Shown piece by piece: positions 1 through 6,446 of a DNA stretch of 7,594 bases. This DNA comes from Spirochaetia bacterium. Its GTDB lineage: Bacteria > Spirochaetota > Spirochaetia > Treponematales > Breznakiellaceae. The notes under the pieces were generated by a model. It saw only the letters and a list, made by a program, of their open reading frames with translations. It ran no database searches and had not been told where the DNA came from. Position 1 is the stretch's first letter. The number at the start of each line of letters is the position of its first letter. The stretch is from the NCBI GenBank assembly GCA_025997495.1, contig BNUR01000137.1:1-7594 (forward strand), read 5' to 3'. The position numbers and the translations under genes are program-made.

Positions 1-358
1 GAAGGTAACCGGGGAATGATTGGGCCGTCGTGCCCTGCTTATCCCGGCGTATCACCGCAGAAAAGGGGGCGTCCCGAACCTCAATCTCCGTTATGCCCCC
101 AAAGACCGGATCCCGCAAGATCTTCCCCGCAATGGACGCCAGGTTCCGGGTCCAGTCCAGGCCGAAGAAGGGATCCCGTAGTTTTTCCCAGGGGGCGCTA
201 AATCCGGAGCCCCTATCCCCAAAGGGCGCCTTCAAGGGGGGGATGGAAAGCCGCTCCCCCGTAACCGGTCTGAGTATGCCGTCCACCACCCATTTAGCAA
301 AGCCGGAACAGTTAAGCCCGGGACCTATTCGGTCCCCATTTTCCCCAGTCTGGGGCGC
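1..358 (-). pseudogene. C-terminal part of the secreted NlpC/P60-like protein, downstream of an in-frame TGA (partial at window edge)
   Basis: Reading the minus strand straight on from the TGA at 361-359 in the same frame gives 119 sense codons with no stop, running off the window at position 2. The translation is protein-like and contains GLNCSGFAKWVVDGI, with its Cys codon at 310-308. This matches the catalytic-cysteine motif (D/N)CSGF of NlpC/P60-type papain-like amidases and peptidases. The histidine expected later in such a fold is not recognised here and may lie beyond the window. No start codon with a ribosome-binding site is visible just after the TGA, so independent translation is unlikely. 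I infer that it is the second half of the gene starting at 1069, separated by a nonsense mutation, a sequencing error, or stop-codon recoding. The NlpC/P60 assignment rests on one motif and is moderate. Confidence 0.6.
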
Positions 359-1069
359 TCACTTATCGATAAACACATATTCGCCATTTTCATCCAGGGC
401 GCCGTCATCCCGGAATTGCAGCGGGAGCCGCTTCCGGACTTCTCCGATAAATTTCCGGACATCCCGGTAGGAATCCGGCTGGGGTTCAAAGTACCGAAAA
501 GGAAATTTGTCCTTCGCCAGGGACAGGGCTTCCCCCAGGGGCAGCGTCAGGAGCCGCTCAAAGGGGACGGGCAGGGACAGGGCGTTGACCACATAGGCAT
601 TGTAGATCACCACGTCCATCATGCACTTGTCGGTGACAAGGGATGCCGCGGGAAAGGGCCTGAACTGGATGTAGGTATTGAAATCGCTCCGGGGAAAAAT
701 CCGTATCCGCAGGGGAGCGCCGTTGTCGGTTCGGCGTGTCAGCACCCAGGAACCCTGGGCCCAGCCGGGAAATGTGCCGGGACCTACGGTGTCCCCTTTC
801 AGTTCCCGGGCCAGGATAACCATAAACTCCTCCCCCGCCGCTTCCGCGCGCACTTCAAGGCGCCCGCCTCCGGGCAAGGTTTGGAACTGCCGCCCCTTGT
901 TCAGCACATCCCGGGGGTTAGCCCTAAACCAGGAATCCGCCAGGGTACTGCGCAGGGACGAATCATCGGGAATACGCCGTATGGGGAGATCCAGGGCAGA
1001 GAGGGGGGCGAAGGCGGCGAAGACGAGGACAAGAATAATAAGGAGGCGCGAAAGCCGGGGAATATTCAT
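359..1069 (-). CDS. Secreted protein of unknown function, N-terminal part, ending at an in-frame TGA
   Basis: The 236-residue N-terminal portion begins MNIPRLSR, followed by a hydrophobic stretch (about residues 9-23) and a plausible signal-peptidase site after LSA (residue 25), so the product is probably exported. The rest is a mixed alpha/beta sequence that I do not recognise by name. I chose the ATG at 1069 because it puts the signal peptide at the very N-terminus. An ATG at 1159 overlaps the protease stop as TAATG and would add 30 residues ahead of the signal peptide, which is less likely. Neither start has a strong Shine-Dalgarno sequence. The gene lies 89 nt downstream of the protease gene on the same strand and is probably co-transcribed. 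The ORF stops at TGA 361-359 just after EYVFIDK, while the frame remains open for 119 more codons carrying a cysteine-peptidase-like motif. This piece is therefore probably truncated; by itself it would lack the likely catalytic region. Confidence 0.7.
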   Translation of the reverse strand: MNIPRLSRLLIILVLVFAAFAPLSALDLPIRRIPDDSSLRSTLADSWFRANPRDVLNKGRQFQTLPGGGRLEVRAEAAGEEFMVILARELKGDTVGPGTFPGWAQGSWVLTRRTDNGAPLRIRIFPRSDFNTYIQFRPFPAASLVTDKCMMDVVIYNAYVVNALSLPVPFERLLTLPLGEALSLAKDKFPFRYFEPQPDSYRDVRKFIGEVRKRLPLQFRDDGALDENGEYVFIDK

Positions 1070-1158
1070 TTCCGTTTCTAGTATCGGCAAAATTTGTGGC
1101 TGCGTGAAGAGGGAAGCATTACTCCATCCTGCTAAACCGAGGCTGGGCGCCTTTTTCA

Positions 1159-1572
1159 TTAATAGATATGCCCTAGCGGTAGGTCACCGTGGGCGCCGAC
1201 GAGTTTCCCCTGCCTGGTGTCCACTATGAGATCCATATCTTCCAGGGGGATTGCCCCGAGGAGCACCCTCGGAGCGCCGGGAAGCACCCAGGGCTGGCAG
1301 GTCATGGAGCGATTTTTCCAGTGTACCTCTACCGGCTCGGTTATTTTACAAATCCGCTCCCCACCATCCGCTACGTTAACTTGACAGAGGCTGGTTGTCA
1401 TAAGGCCCAGTTGTTTCTGGACCTCTTCGTTAATGATAAGGGTAGGCGCGCCGGTGTCCACCACAACTTGTATCGTCGTTTCCCGGATTTCCGGCTCCTT
1501 GATATATCCGCGTGCAACCGCACTTACATCACCTACGTTTTTTAGGGTGATATCCTCATACACTGTTCCCAT
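1159..1572 (-). CDS. Retropepsin-like clan AA aspartic protease (putative)
   Basis: This is a 137-residue single-domain protein with the retropepsin signature VVVDTGAPTLII. The catalytic aspartate is D39 in D39-T-G-A42, preceded by hydrophobic strands as in the pepsin-like half-fold. Near the C-terminus the pattern LLGAIPLEDMDLIVD (about 104-118) followed by LVGAHGD (124-130) is typical of small bacterial clan AA proteases. These are one catalytic domain long and are expected to work as homodimers. There is no signal peptide or membrane segment, so it is cytoplasmic; the substrate is unknown. I chose the ATG at 1572 because AGAGG lies 7 nt upstream. An in-frame TTG at 1593 would add seven residues but has a poorer ribosome-binding site. 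The stop overlaps a downstream ATG (TAATG). It is transcribed divergently from the fucosidase operon. Protease activity is inferred from the motifs only. Confidence 0.85.
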   Translation of the reverse strand: MGTVYEDITLKNVGDVSAVARGYIKEPEIRETTIQVVVDTGAPTLIINEEVQKQLGLMTTSLCQVNVADGGERICKITEPVEVHWKNRSMTCQPWVLPGAPRVLLGAIPLEDMDLIVDTRQGKLVGAHGDLPLGHIY

Positions 1573-1648
1573 TACGAGGCCTCTAATCTCCAATATACTA
1601 CCATTCCCGGCGGTTAACCACTACTCCAACCACACCCTGCGTTTTAGC

Positions 1649-1677
1649 TTGACAGCTCAGATTCCTTCCTTTAAATT
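1649..1677 (+). promoter_or_regulatory. Sigma-70-type promoter of the fucosidase-galactosidase operon
   Basis: A perfect -35 box TTGACA lies at 1649-1654. With a 16 or 17 nt spacer, the -10 is TTAAAT (1671-1676) or TAAATT (1672-1677), each matching 4 of 6 consensus bases. It lies about 35 nt ahead of the fucosidase start. The assignment is by consensus only. Confidence 0.55.
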
Positions 1678-1698
1678 TACTAAATTAAAGTTTGTGGC

Positions 1699-1705
1699 AG
1701 GGGAG
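1699..1705 (+). promoter_or_regulatory. Ribosome-binding site of the GH29 gene
   Basis: AGGGGAG sits 8 nt ahead of the ATG at 1714 and supports that start. Confidence 0.7.
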
Positions 1706-1713
1706 CGTTATTC

Positions 1714-3024
1714 ATGGTAAAGCTTGTTTCAAAGGCCGATTACGAAGCGGAAACTGCAAAAACCCGGGACCGGCGTATGGCTTGGTGGCGGGAAGCCCGT
1801 TTTGGTATGTTTGTTCATTTCGGGCTTTTTGCGGTTCTGGGCCGCCACGAATGGGCCATGGCTCACGAAGTCTGGGCTAAGGAAGAGTACGAAAAGCTGG
1901 CGGACAAATTTTTACCCAAACCGGGGGCTCCCCGTGAATGGGCAAAGCTGGCTAAGGCTGCCGGAATGAAATACATGGTGCTCACCACCCGTCACCATGA
2001 AGGTTTCAGCCTCTGGAATTCCCGGGTAAACCCCTATAACAGTGTTAATTACGGTCCTAAACGGGATATCGTGGCGGAATATGTGGAAGCCTGCCGGGCG
2101 GAGGGCCTGAAGGTGGGGCTGTATTCCTCCCTTATGGACTGGCATCATCCCGACGGCGGCGCCGCCGCTTATGACAGTGCGGCCCGGAAACGGCTTACTG
2201 ATTATATCTTCGCCCTGAATGAAGAGCTTTTAAGCAATTACGGCACAATCGATATACTCTGGTATGACGGAGACTGGCCGCTTCGCAGTTTCGATGGCTG
2301 GAACGCCGTGGAGATGAATCAGCGTCTGCGGGCGCTGCAGCCGGACATCATCATCAACAACCGCATTCACCTTGATGAAGACTTCGGCACCCCGGAAGGA
2401 AGCGTTACCCCCGACGCCAAGCGGGACTGGGAAGCCTGTATGACCTTTAACGGCCTTTCCTGGGGCTATATTGATTCCAAACAGGCCGAACCCTATGCGG
2501 TAAACGCCCAGCAAATCCTGAGAATGCTCTCAATCTGTGCAAAAGACCGGGGCAATTTACTCCTCAACATCGGCCCCAAGCCCGACGGTTCGGTTCCCGA
2601 TGAAGCGGTTGAGCCGCTAAGCACCCTGGGCAAATGGCTGGGGCAGAACGGCGAAGCCCTGTATGGCAGGATGGACAAATTCACCTTTACCACCGACCAG
2701 GGCCTTTCGGGTGTGGGAGGCTTGCTGCAAAGTTTAAGCCGGAAGGGAAACACCATCTATGCCTGGCAGTGGATATGGCCGGAAAATGGGGAAATTATCA
2801 TAAGCGGCATGGTTGGGCGCCTGAAATCCGCCCGGATTCTCGGAACCGGTAAGGATTTACCCTTTACCCAGGAAAAATACCGGATAATCTTCCGGAATCT
2901 GTCCCCCGGTGACCGTGATCCCATTGTGGGCGCCACCGTTATTGCCCTGGAATTTGACGCGGAGCCGAAATACATCGGTTTTGCACAATCGGCGCCCTTG
3001 CTTTTCGGCCAGACCTATGACTGA
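1714..3024 (+). CDS. GH29 alpha-L-fucosidase, cytoplasmic
   Basis: This 436-residue glycoside hydrolase should release L-fucose from fucosylated oligosaccharides by a retaining mechanism. GH29 signatures occur in order: WWREARFGMFVHFG (24-37), KYMVLTTRHHEGFSLW (86-101), GLKVGLYSS (131-139), then IDILWYDG (179-186) where D185 is the expected catalytic nucleophile. These are followed by WEACMTFNGLSWGY (239-252) and GNLLLNIGPKPDG. The acid/base residue cannot be assigned by eye because it is poorly conserved across GH29. The region after about residue 345 looks like the usual beta-sandwich tail. There is no signal peptide, so it acts on imported sugars. The start is backed by AGGGGAG 8 nt upstream and a TTGACA promoter. 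It is first in an operon with the GH42 gene, 24 nt downstream. Linkage specificity (alpha-1,2 versus 1,3/1,4) is not readable from the sequence. Confidence 0.95.
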   Translation: MVKLVSKADYEAETAKTRDRRMAWWREARFGMFVHFGLFAVLGRHEWAMAHEVWAKEEYEKLADKFLPKPGAPREWAKLAKAAGMKYMVLTTRHHEGFSLWNSRVNPYNSVNYGPKRDIVAEYVEACRAEGLKVGLYSSLMDWHHPDGGAAAYDSAARKRLTDYIFALNEELLSNYGTIDILWYDGDWPLRSFDGWNAVEMNQRLRALQPDIIINNRIHLDEDFGTPEGSVTPDAKRDWEACMTFNGLSWGYIDSKQAEPYAVNAQQILRMLSICAKDRGNLLLNIGPKPDGSVPDEAVEPLSTLGKWLGQNGEALYGRMDKFTFTTDQGLSGVGGLLQSLSRKGNTIYAWQWIWPENGEIIISGMVGRLKSARILGTGKDLPFTQEKYRIIFRNLSPGDRDPIVGATVIALEFDAEPKYIGFAQSAPLLFGQTYD

Positions 3025-3048
3025 GGGCATCCCCAATAAGGATTTTTT

Positions 3049-5079
3049 ATGAAAAAAGCGATCCGCCATCCGCCAATTACCAAATGTCCCCATATACTCC
3101 ACGGCGGGGACTACAATCCCGAGCAATGGCTTACCTGGAAAGACACCATCTGGCCCGAAGATATGCGCCTCGCAAAACTTGCGGGGGTTAACTCCCTTAC
3201 GGTGGGAATTTTTTCATGGGCGGCCCTTGAGCCAAGTGAAGAAACGTACCAATTCGCGTGGCTCGACGAAGTGATGGACATGCTGGCGGAAAACGGGATG
3301 ACCGCCGTGCTGGCGACACCTTCCGGCGCACGGCCCGCATGGCTCAGTGAAAAATATCCCGAAGTACTCCGGGTTAACCGTAACCGCAGTAAAAACCTCC
3401 ACGGCGAACGGCACAATCACTGTTTGACTTCTCCGGTGTACCGTGAAAAGGTGACGCGGATAAATACCCTGCTTGCGGAACGCTACCGGGATCATCCGGC
3501 CCTGGGGCTGTGGCATGTTTCCAATGAATACGGCGGCGAATGTCACTGCCCGCTCTGTCAGGCCCGGTTCCGGGAATGGCTTAAAAACCGGTACAAAACC
3601 CTGGATGCCCTTAACGCGGCATGGTGGACCAGCTTCTGGTCCCACACCTATACCAGTTGGGAGCAGATTGAAAGCCCCTCGGAATTGGGGGATACGAATC
3701 TGCACGGCCTTAATCTAAGCTGGCGGCGTTTTACCAGCGATCAGTTTATTGATTTTTATCTATGCGAGACAGCCCCGCTTAAAAAAATTACCCCCGCCGT
3801 GCCCTGTACTACCAATTTGATGGGCCCCTATATGGGCATCGACTCTTTCAAGCTGGCAAAGGTGATGGATGTTATTTCCTGGGATAATTATCCTAACTGG
3901 CACGGTACGGATCAGGATGCCGCCTGGGAGGGCATGCACATTTCCTTTAACCAGGACATGAACCGGGGCTTTAAGGACAAGCCTTTTTTGATGATGGAAT
4001 CTTCGCCCTCGGCGACAAACTGGCAGCCGACAGCAAAACTGCGCCGTCCCGGGGTTCACACCCTGCAGTCCCTCCAGGCCATAGCCCACGGGTCAGATTC
4101 GGTGCAGTATTTTCAGTTCAGGAAAGGGCGCGGGGCCAGTGAGAAATTCCACGGCGCGGTGGTTGACCATGAGGGTACGGAAAACACCCGGGTCTTCCGG
4201 GATGTGGCCGAACTTGGGGCGCGGCTTAAAACCATGGACCCCATCGTGGGTTGTTCGACCCCGGCAGGGGTGGCGTTGATTTTCGACTGGGAAAATGCAT
4301 GGGCCCTGGGGGACGCCCGGGGATTTTTGCAGCAGAATACCGCCTACGACAGAACCGTAATTGAGCATTATTCAGCGTTCTGGAAGCAGGCCGTTCCGGT
4401 GGACATCATTGAATCGACCCGGAGTTTTGAGGGCTATGATATCATCGTTGCCCCCATGCTCTATATGCTCCGCAGAGATGATGCGGGGATCTGTGTCGCC
4501 GAAAAAATTGCGGAGTTTGTGAAAAACGGCGGTACTTTTGTAGCCACCTACATAAGCGGCTATGTCGATGAAGATGATCTTGCTTTCTCAGGCGGCTTCC
4601 CCGGACCGCTCAGAGAGGTGTTGGGAATTTGGGCTGAGGAAATTGATTCGCTGTATCCCGAAGACCGGAACAGCTTTATCTGGAAGGACAAAAACTATGC
4701 GGTACATGAGTTCTGCGAACTTGTGCACCCGCGGGGCGCGGAAGTACTGGCGAAATACGGTTCCGATTTTTACGCCGGAAGGGGAGCGCTTACGGTGAAC
4801 AAATACGGCAAGGGCAGCGCGTATTTTATGGCGGCCCGGACCTATACGGATTTTCTGGATGACTTTTACCGTGATCTGGTAGACCGGCGCGGCATTAAGC
4901 GGGTAATTGAAGCCCCGCTGCCGCCGGGCGTGACGGCACAGGTGAGGAGCGATGGGAAAAAAGAGTACGTGTTTGTGATGAATTTTTCACCCGTTCCCGC
5001 CGGGGTTGATACCGGTTTTGCGGGTAAAAAAGAGCTTGCCCCCTGGGAAGTTTTGGTTTTGGAGCGGGAACAGCGGTAG
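3049..5079 (+). CDS. GH42 beta-galactosidase, cytoplasmic
   Basis: This 676-residue protein has the normal GH42 length and layout. The N-terminal catalytic TIM barrel starts with HGGDYNPEQW (18-27) and contains WHVSNEYGG with acid/base E160, and FLMMESSPSATNW with nucleophile E317. The four cysteines of the structural zinc site are all present: C125 in NHCLTSP and C165, C167, C170 in ECHCPLC. From about residue 405 (VALIFDWENAWAL) comes the trimerisation domain, and from about 610 a small C-terminal beta domain ending in a VFVMNFSP-type stretch. It is predicted to hydrolyse terminal beta-D-galactosides as a trimer. Some GH42 enzymes instead act on alpha-L-arabinopyranosides, so the substrate is not certain. 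No signal peptide is present. AAGGA lies 6 nt ahead of the ATG. Coupling to the fucosidase suggests sequential removal of fucose and then galactose from plant xyloglucan-like or host-type glycans (inference). Confidence 0.96.
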   Translation: MKKAIRHPPITKCPHILHGGDYNPEQWLTWKDTIWPEDMRLAKLAGVNSLTVGIFSWAALEPSEETYQFAWLDEVMDMLAENGMTAVLATPSGARPAWLSEKYPEVLRVNRNRSKNLHGERHNHCLTSPVYREKVTRINTLLAERYRDHPALGLWHVSNEYGGECHCPLCQARFREWLKNRYKTLDALNAAWWTSFWSHTYTSWEQIESPSELGDTNLHGLNLSWRRFTSDQFIDFYLCETAPLKKITPAVPCTTNLMGPYMGIDSFKLAKVMDVISWDNYPNWHGTDQDAAWEGMHISFNQDMNRGFKDKPFLMMESSPSATNWQPTAKLRRPGVHTLQSLQAIAHGSDSVQYFQFRKGRGASEKFHGAVVDHEGTENTRVFRDVAELGARLKTMDPIVGCSTPAGVALIFDWENAWALGDARGFLQQNTAYDRTVIEHYSAFWKQAVPVDIIESTRSFEGYDIIVAPMLYMLRRDDAGICVAEKIAEFVKNGGTFVATYISGYVDEDDLAFSGGFPGPLREVLGIWAEEIDSLYPEDRNSFIWKDKNYAVHEFCELVHPRGAEVLAKYGSDFYAGRGALTVNKYGKGSAYFMAARTYTDFLDDFYRDLVDRRGIKRVIEAPLPPGVTAQVRSDGKKEYVFVMNFSPVPAGVDTGFAGKKELAPWEVLVLEREQR

Positions 5080-5240
5080 GTGGAACCAGGCTTAAAGGTC
5101 CCAGCACGGTAGTGTATAACCAGGAGGTGCAATTACGGGATAACAATGGTTTTGAGCAGAGGCATTTCACGAAGCAGCCCGTCCAGGGTAGCTAAAGGAC
5201 AGTCACAATCAATACCCATTCTCCAAGGAACCTACTGGTT

Positions 5241-5402
5241 TCATGCGTCATGGAAGGGGCCGATGATGTCGCCCACGGTTTTTACGGTGCCCAAAAGCTC
5301 GGGGTTCACGGCCCCTATCAGTCGGGGGTCGAGAGGCTTCCGGTCAAATGGCCGTTGGTACTCTTCCGGTCTTTTGTATATACACGTTCCGCGCACTTGC
5401 AG
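5241..5402 (-). pseudogene. Possible C-terminal relic of an unidentified minus-strand gene
   Basis: The minus frame gives a charged, proline- and aspartate-rich stretch (KRPEEYQRPFDRKPLDPR, then AVNPELLGTVKTVGDIIG) that ends at a TGA. The overlapping plus frame is serine- and arginine-rich, as expected of an antisense shadow. An ATG at 5429 opens the frame but has no good ribosome-binding site. It is too short to name. It may be the end of a gene disrupted when the Rpn locus arrived. Confidence 0.25.
5355..5382 (+). promoter_or_regulatory. Weak candidate promoter for the Rpn gene
   Basis: TTGGTA (5355-5360) and TATATA (5377-5382) are spaced by 16 nt, each matching 4 of 6 consensus bases. They lie about 50 nt ahead of the proposed Rpn start. 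Chance occurrence is possible. Confidence 0.3.
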
Positions 5403-5433
5403 TAATTGCTCCTTTTTGTTACTCTGCACGTAT

Positions 5434-6309
5434 ATGGAACGGCTAAAACCCTTAAATGACTATCTCTTTCAAAAGCTCATGGGCGAAAAGGGGGATGAAG
5501 AGCAATTGCTTTCCTTCCTTAACGCCGTGCTGAAACGGACGGGACGGGATCAGCTGCAGTCGGTTGAGATCCTTGAAAACAAAACCTTTACCCCGGAAAT
5601 TATTGGCAACAAAGCGAGTATTTTGGATGGTCGTGCCATAACGAACCGCGGTGAAAAGGTTAACATCGAAGTACAGCTCAAGGATTTGCACAACATGGGG
5701 AAACGCGACCTTGTGTATTGGAGCCGTGAGTATTTGAAAGACCTTGCCGCCGGGGACGATTACAACACCCTGCCAAAGGTAATCACCATTACCATAGTCA
5801 ATTTTGATTACATCCCGCTTGAATCCTATCACACCAGTTTTCACTTACGGGAGGATAAGACCCCTGATTTTATCCTTACCGACGTACTGGAAATACATTT
5901 TATCAATATGGCGAAGTTCCGCCTTCTTGAAAAGAAGGACATACAAAACGACCTATTAGATCGATGGATGTCATTTTTTGATGAAACGACACCGGAAGAA
6001 ACCTTACAGGAGGTAATAACTATGGATACAACGATACAAAAGGCAAATGCGAAAATGCAGTTTCTTTCCAATGACAAAGAAACCCTGCGTATGTACCATC
6101 TCCGGGAAATGGGCATGTCAGATTATACGACTGCCATTAACACAGCCATGGAAAAGGGGGAAGCAAAAGGGGAGGCAAAGGGGGAGGTAAAGGGAAAGTT
6201 TGAAGTTGCCCGGAATGGCCTTGCGAAGGGTTATCCCATAGAAACCTTGAGTGATCTTACCGGGCTGCCTCTTGAGACTATAAAGAAACTGGCTTCAAAC
6301 GGCAAATAG
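5434..6309 (+). CDS. Rpn family recombination-promoting nuclease / PD-(D/E)XK nuclease-transposase family protein
   Basis: This 291-residue protein starts MERLKPLNDYLFQKLMGEKG, the usual N-terminus of this family. The nuclease core follows: ASILDGRA with D65, then KVNIEVQLKD with E79 and Q81, corresponding to the D…E-x-Q/K pattern of PD-(D/E)XK enzymes. A conserved YWSREYLKDL segment comes next. Family members cleave DNA, promote recombination and, in E. coli, act as toxic anti-phage proteins. After about residue 197 comes the C-terminal module, a GEAK-GEAK-GEVK repeat (about 242-253) and a short helical tail. I chose the ATG at 5434 by family similarity. No Shine-Dalgarno sequence precedes it, and the frame upstream to 5146 is low-quality sequence. 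In contrast, a perfect Shine-Dalgarno plus ATG lies inside the gene at 6008-6024. The 3' portion is duplicated downstream at 6341 onward. Confidence 0.92.
   Translation: MERLKPLNDYLFQKLMGEKGDEEQLLSFLNAVLKRTGRDQLQSVEILENKTFTPEIIGNKASILDGRAITNRGEKVNIEVQLKDLHNMGKRDLVYWSREYLKDLAAGDDYNTLPKVITITIVNFDYIPLESYHTSFHLREDKTPDFILTDVLEIHFINMAKFRLLEKKDIQNDLLDRWMSFFDETTPEETLQEVITMDTTIQKANAKMQFLSNDKETLRMYHLREMGMSDYTTAINTAMEKGEAKGEAKGEVKGKFEVARNGLAKGYPIETLSDLTGLPLETIKKLASNGK
5916..6175 (+). repeat. Direct repeat, copy 1 (3' part of the Rpn gene)
   Basis: This segment, starting GTTCCGCCTTCTTGAAAAG, recurs at 6341-6615. Over about 255 aligned bases I count roughly 14 substitutions plus one 15-nt insertion in copy 2. 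Similarity ends inside the GEAK repeat. The offset is 425 nt before the insertion and 440 nt after it. Confidence 0.9.
6008..6014 (+). promoter_or_regulatory. Intragenic ribosome-binding site inside the Rpn gene
   Basis: AGGAGGT ends 7 nt before an in-frame ATG at 6022, a consensus Shine-Dalgarno at near-ideal spacing, within coding sequence for LQEVITM. The full-length start at 5434 has nothing comparable. It is conserved exactly in the downstream duplicate. Confidence 0.6.
6022..6309 (+). CDS. Intragenic small C-terminal Rpn protein (RpnS-like, possible antitoxin)
   Basis: This in-frame internal ORF of 95 residues shares the stop of the Rpn gene and starts MDTTIQKAN (Rpn residue 197). It contains the C-terminal module NDKETLRMYHLREMGMSDY, the GEAK repeat and the tail, but none of the nuclease residues D65/E79/Q81. 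The AGGAGGT site ahead of it predicts strong independent translation. In E. coli, Rpn genes are reported to encode such small in-frame C-terminal proteins that inhibit the full-length toxic nuclease. The same role is inferred here from the architecture, not demonstrated. The duplicate at 6447 preserves the same start signals as a separate gene, which argues that this start is real. Alternative: the motif is a chance by-product of the conserved codons. Confidence 0.5.
   Translation: MDTTIQKANAKMQFLSNDKETLRMYHLREMGMSDYTTAINTAMEKGEAKGEAKGEVKGKFEVARNGLAKGYPIETLSDLTGLPLETIKKLASNGK
6157..6192 (+). repeat. Three tandem 12-nt units encoding GEAK/GEAK/GEVK
   Basis: Units GGGGAAGCAAAA, GGGGAGGCAAAG and GGGGAGGTAAAG are in frame, so unit gain or loss would change linker length without a frameshift. 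Copy 2 of the large repeat has only one such unit (about 6597-6608). Divergence between the two copies begins here. Confidence 0.85.
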
Positions 6310-6432
6310 GGCTCATTTTTACCAGTCTATACGTCATCCTGTTCCGCCTTCTTGAAAAGAAGGACATACAAAACAACCAATTAGATCGATGGCTGTCATT
6401 TTTTGATGAAACGACACCGGAAGATACCTTAC

Positions 6433-6439
6433 AGGAGGT
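6433..6439 (+). promoter_or_regulatory. Ribosome-binding site of the stand-alone C-terminal Rpn gene
   Basis: AGGAGGT, 7 nt ahead of the ATG at 6447, is identical in sequence and spacing to the intragenic site at 6008-6014. Confidence 0.75.
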
Positions 6440-6446
6440 AATAACT

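Larger units (their letters stand above)
1594..1713. other. Divergent intergenic region between the protease and fucosidase genes
   Basis: These 120 nt separate two genes that point away from each other. The plus-strand promoter and an AT-rich imperfect palindrome at 1670-1689 (arms TTTAAATT and AAATTAAA, 7 of 8 pairs) overlap near the -10 box, so a repressor operator is possible but unproven in such AT-rich sequence. No convincing minus-strand promoter was found; the best -10-like string there is TATATT around 1595-1600, without a matching -35. Confidence 0.45.
5080..5433. other. Gene-free stretch with two coding-like relics
   Basis: No intact gene is seen in these 354 nt. On the plus strand, the frame ending at TAA 5193-5195 reads like the tail of a protein (…VVYNQEVQLRDNNGFEQR…) but has no supported start. 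On the minus strand, a frame ending at TGA 5243-5241 also looks coding-like (RPFDRKPLDPRLIGAVNPEL… ending PFHDA). Neither was identified. A weak stem (TGGAACC/GGTCCCA, 5081-5103, one mismatch) follows the GH42 stop but has no T-tract, so it is not a clear terminator. AGGAGGTG at 5122-5129 has no start codon at a workable distance. Confidence 0.35.

Noticed and set aside
30..1229. Several plus-strand open frames opposite the protease and secreted-protein region
   Set aside because: They are rich in S, R, P and G, have no ribosome-binding sites, and lie antisense to better-supported minus-strand coding, including the frame beyond the TGA.
5081..5103. Rho-independent terminator after the GH42 gene
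   Set aside because: The stem has a mismatch, the loop is long, and no T-tract follows.
5146..5433. 96-residue N-terminal extension of the Rpn gene from the ATG at 5146
   Set aside because: The family N-terminus is at MERLKPLNDYLF (5434). The extension is serine- and arginine-rich, and the AGGAGG at 5122 is about 18 nt away, too far to use.
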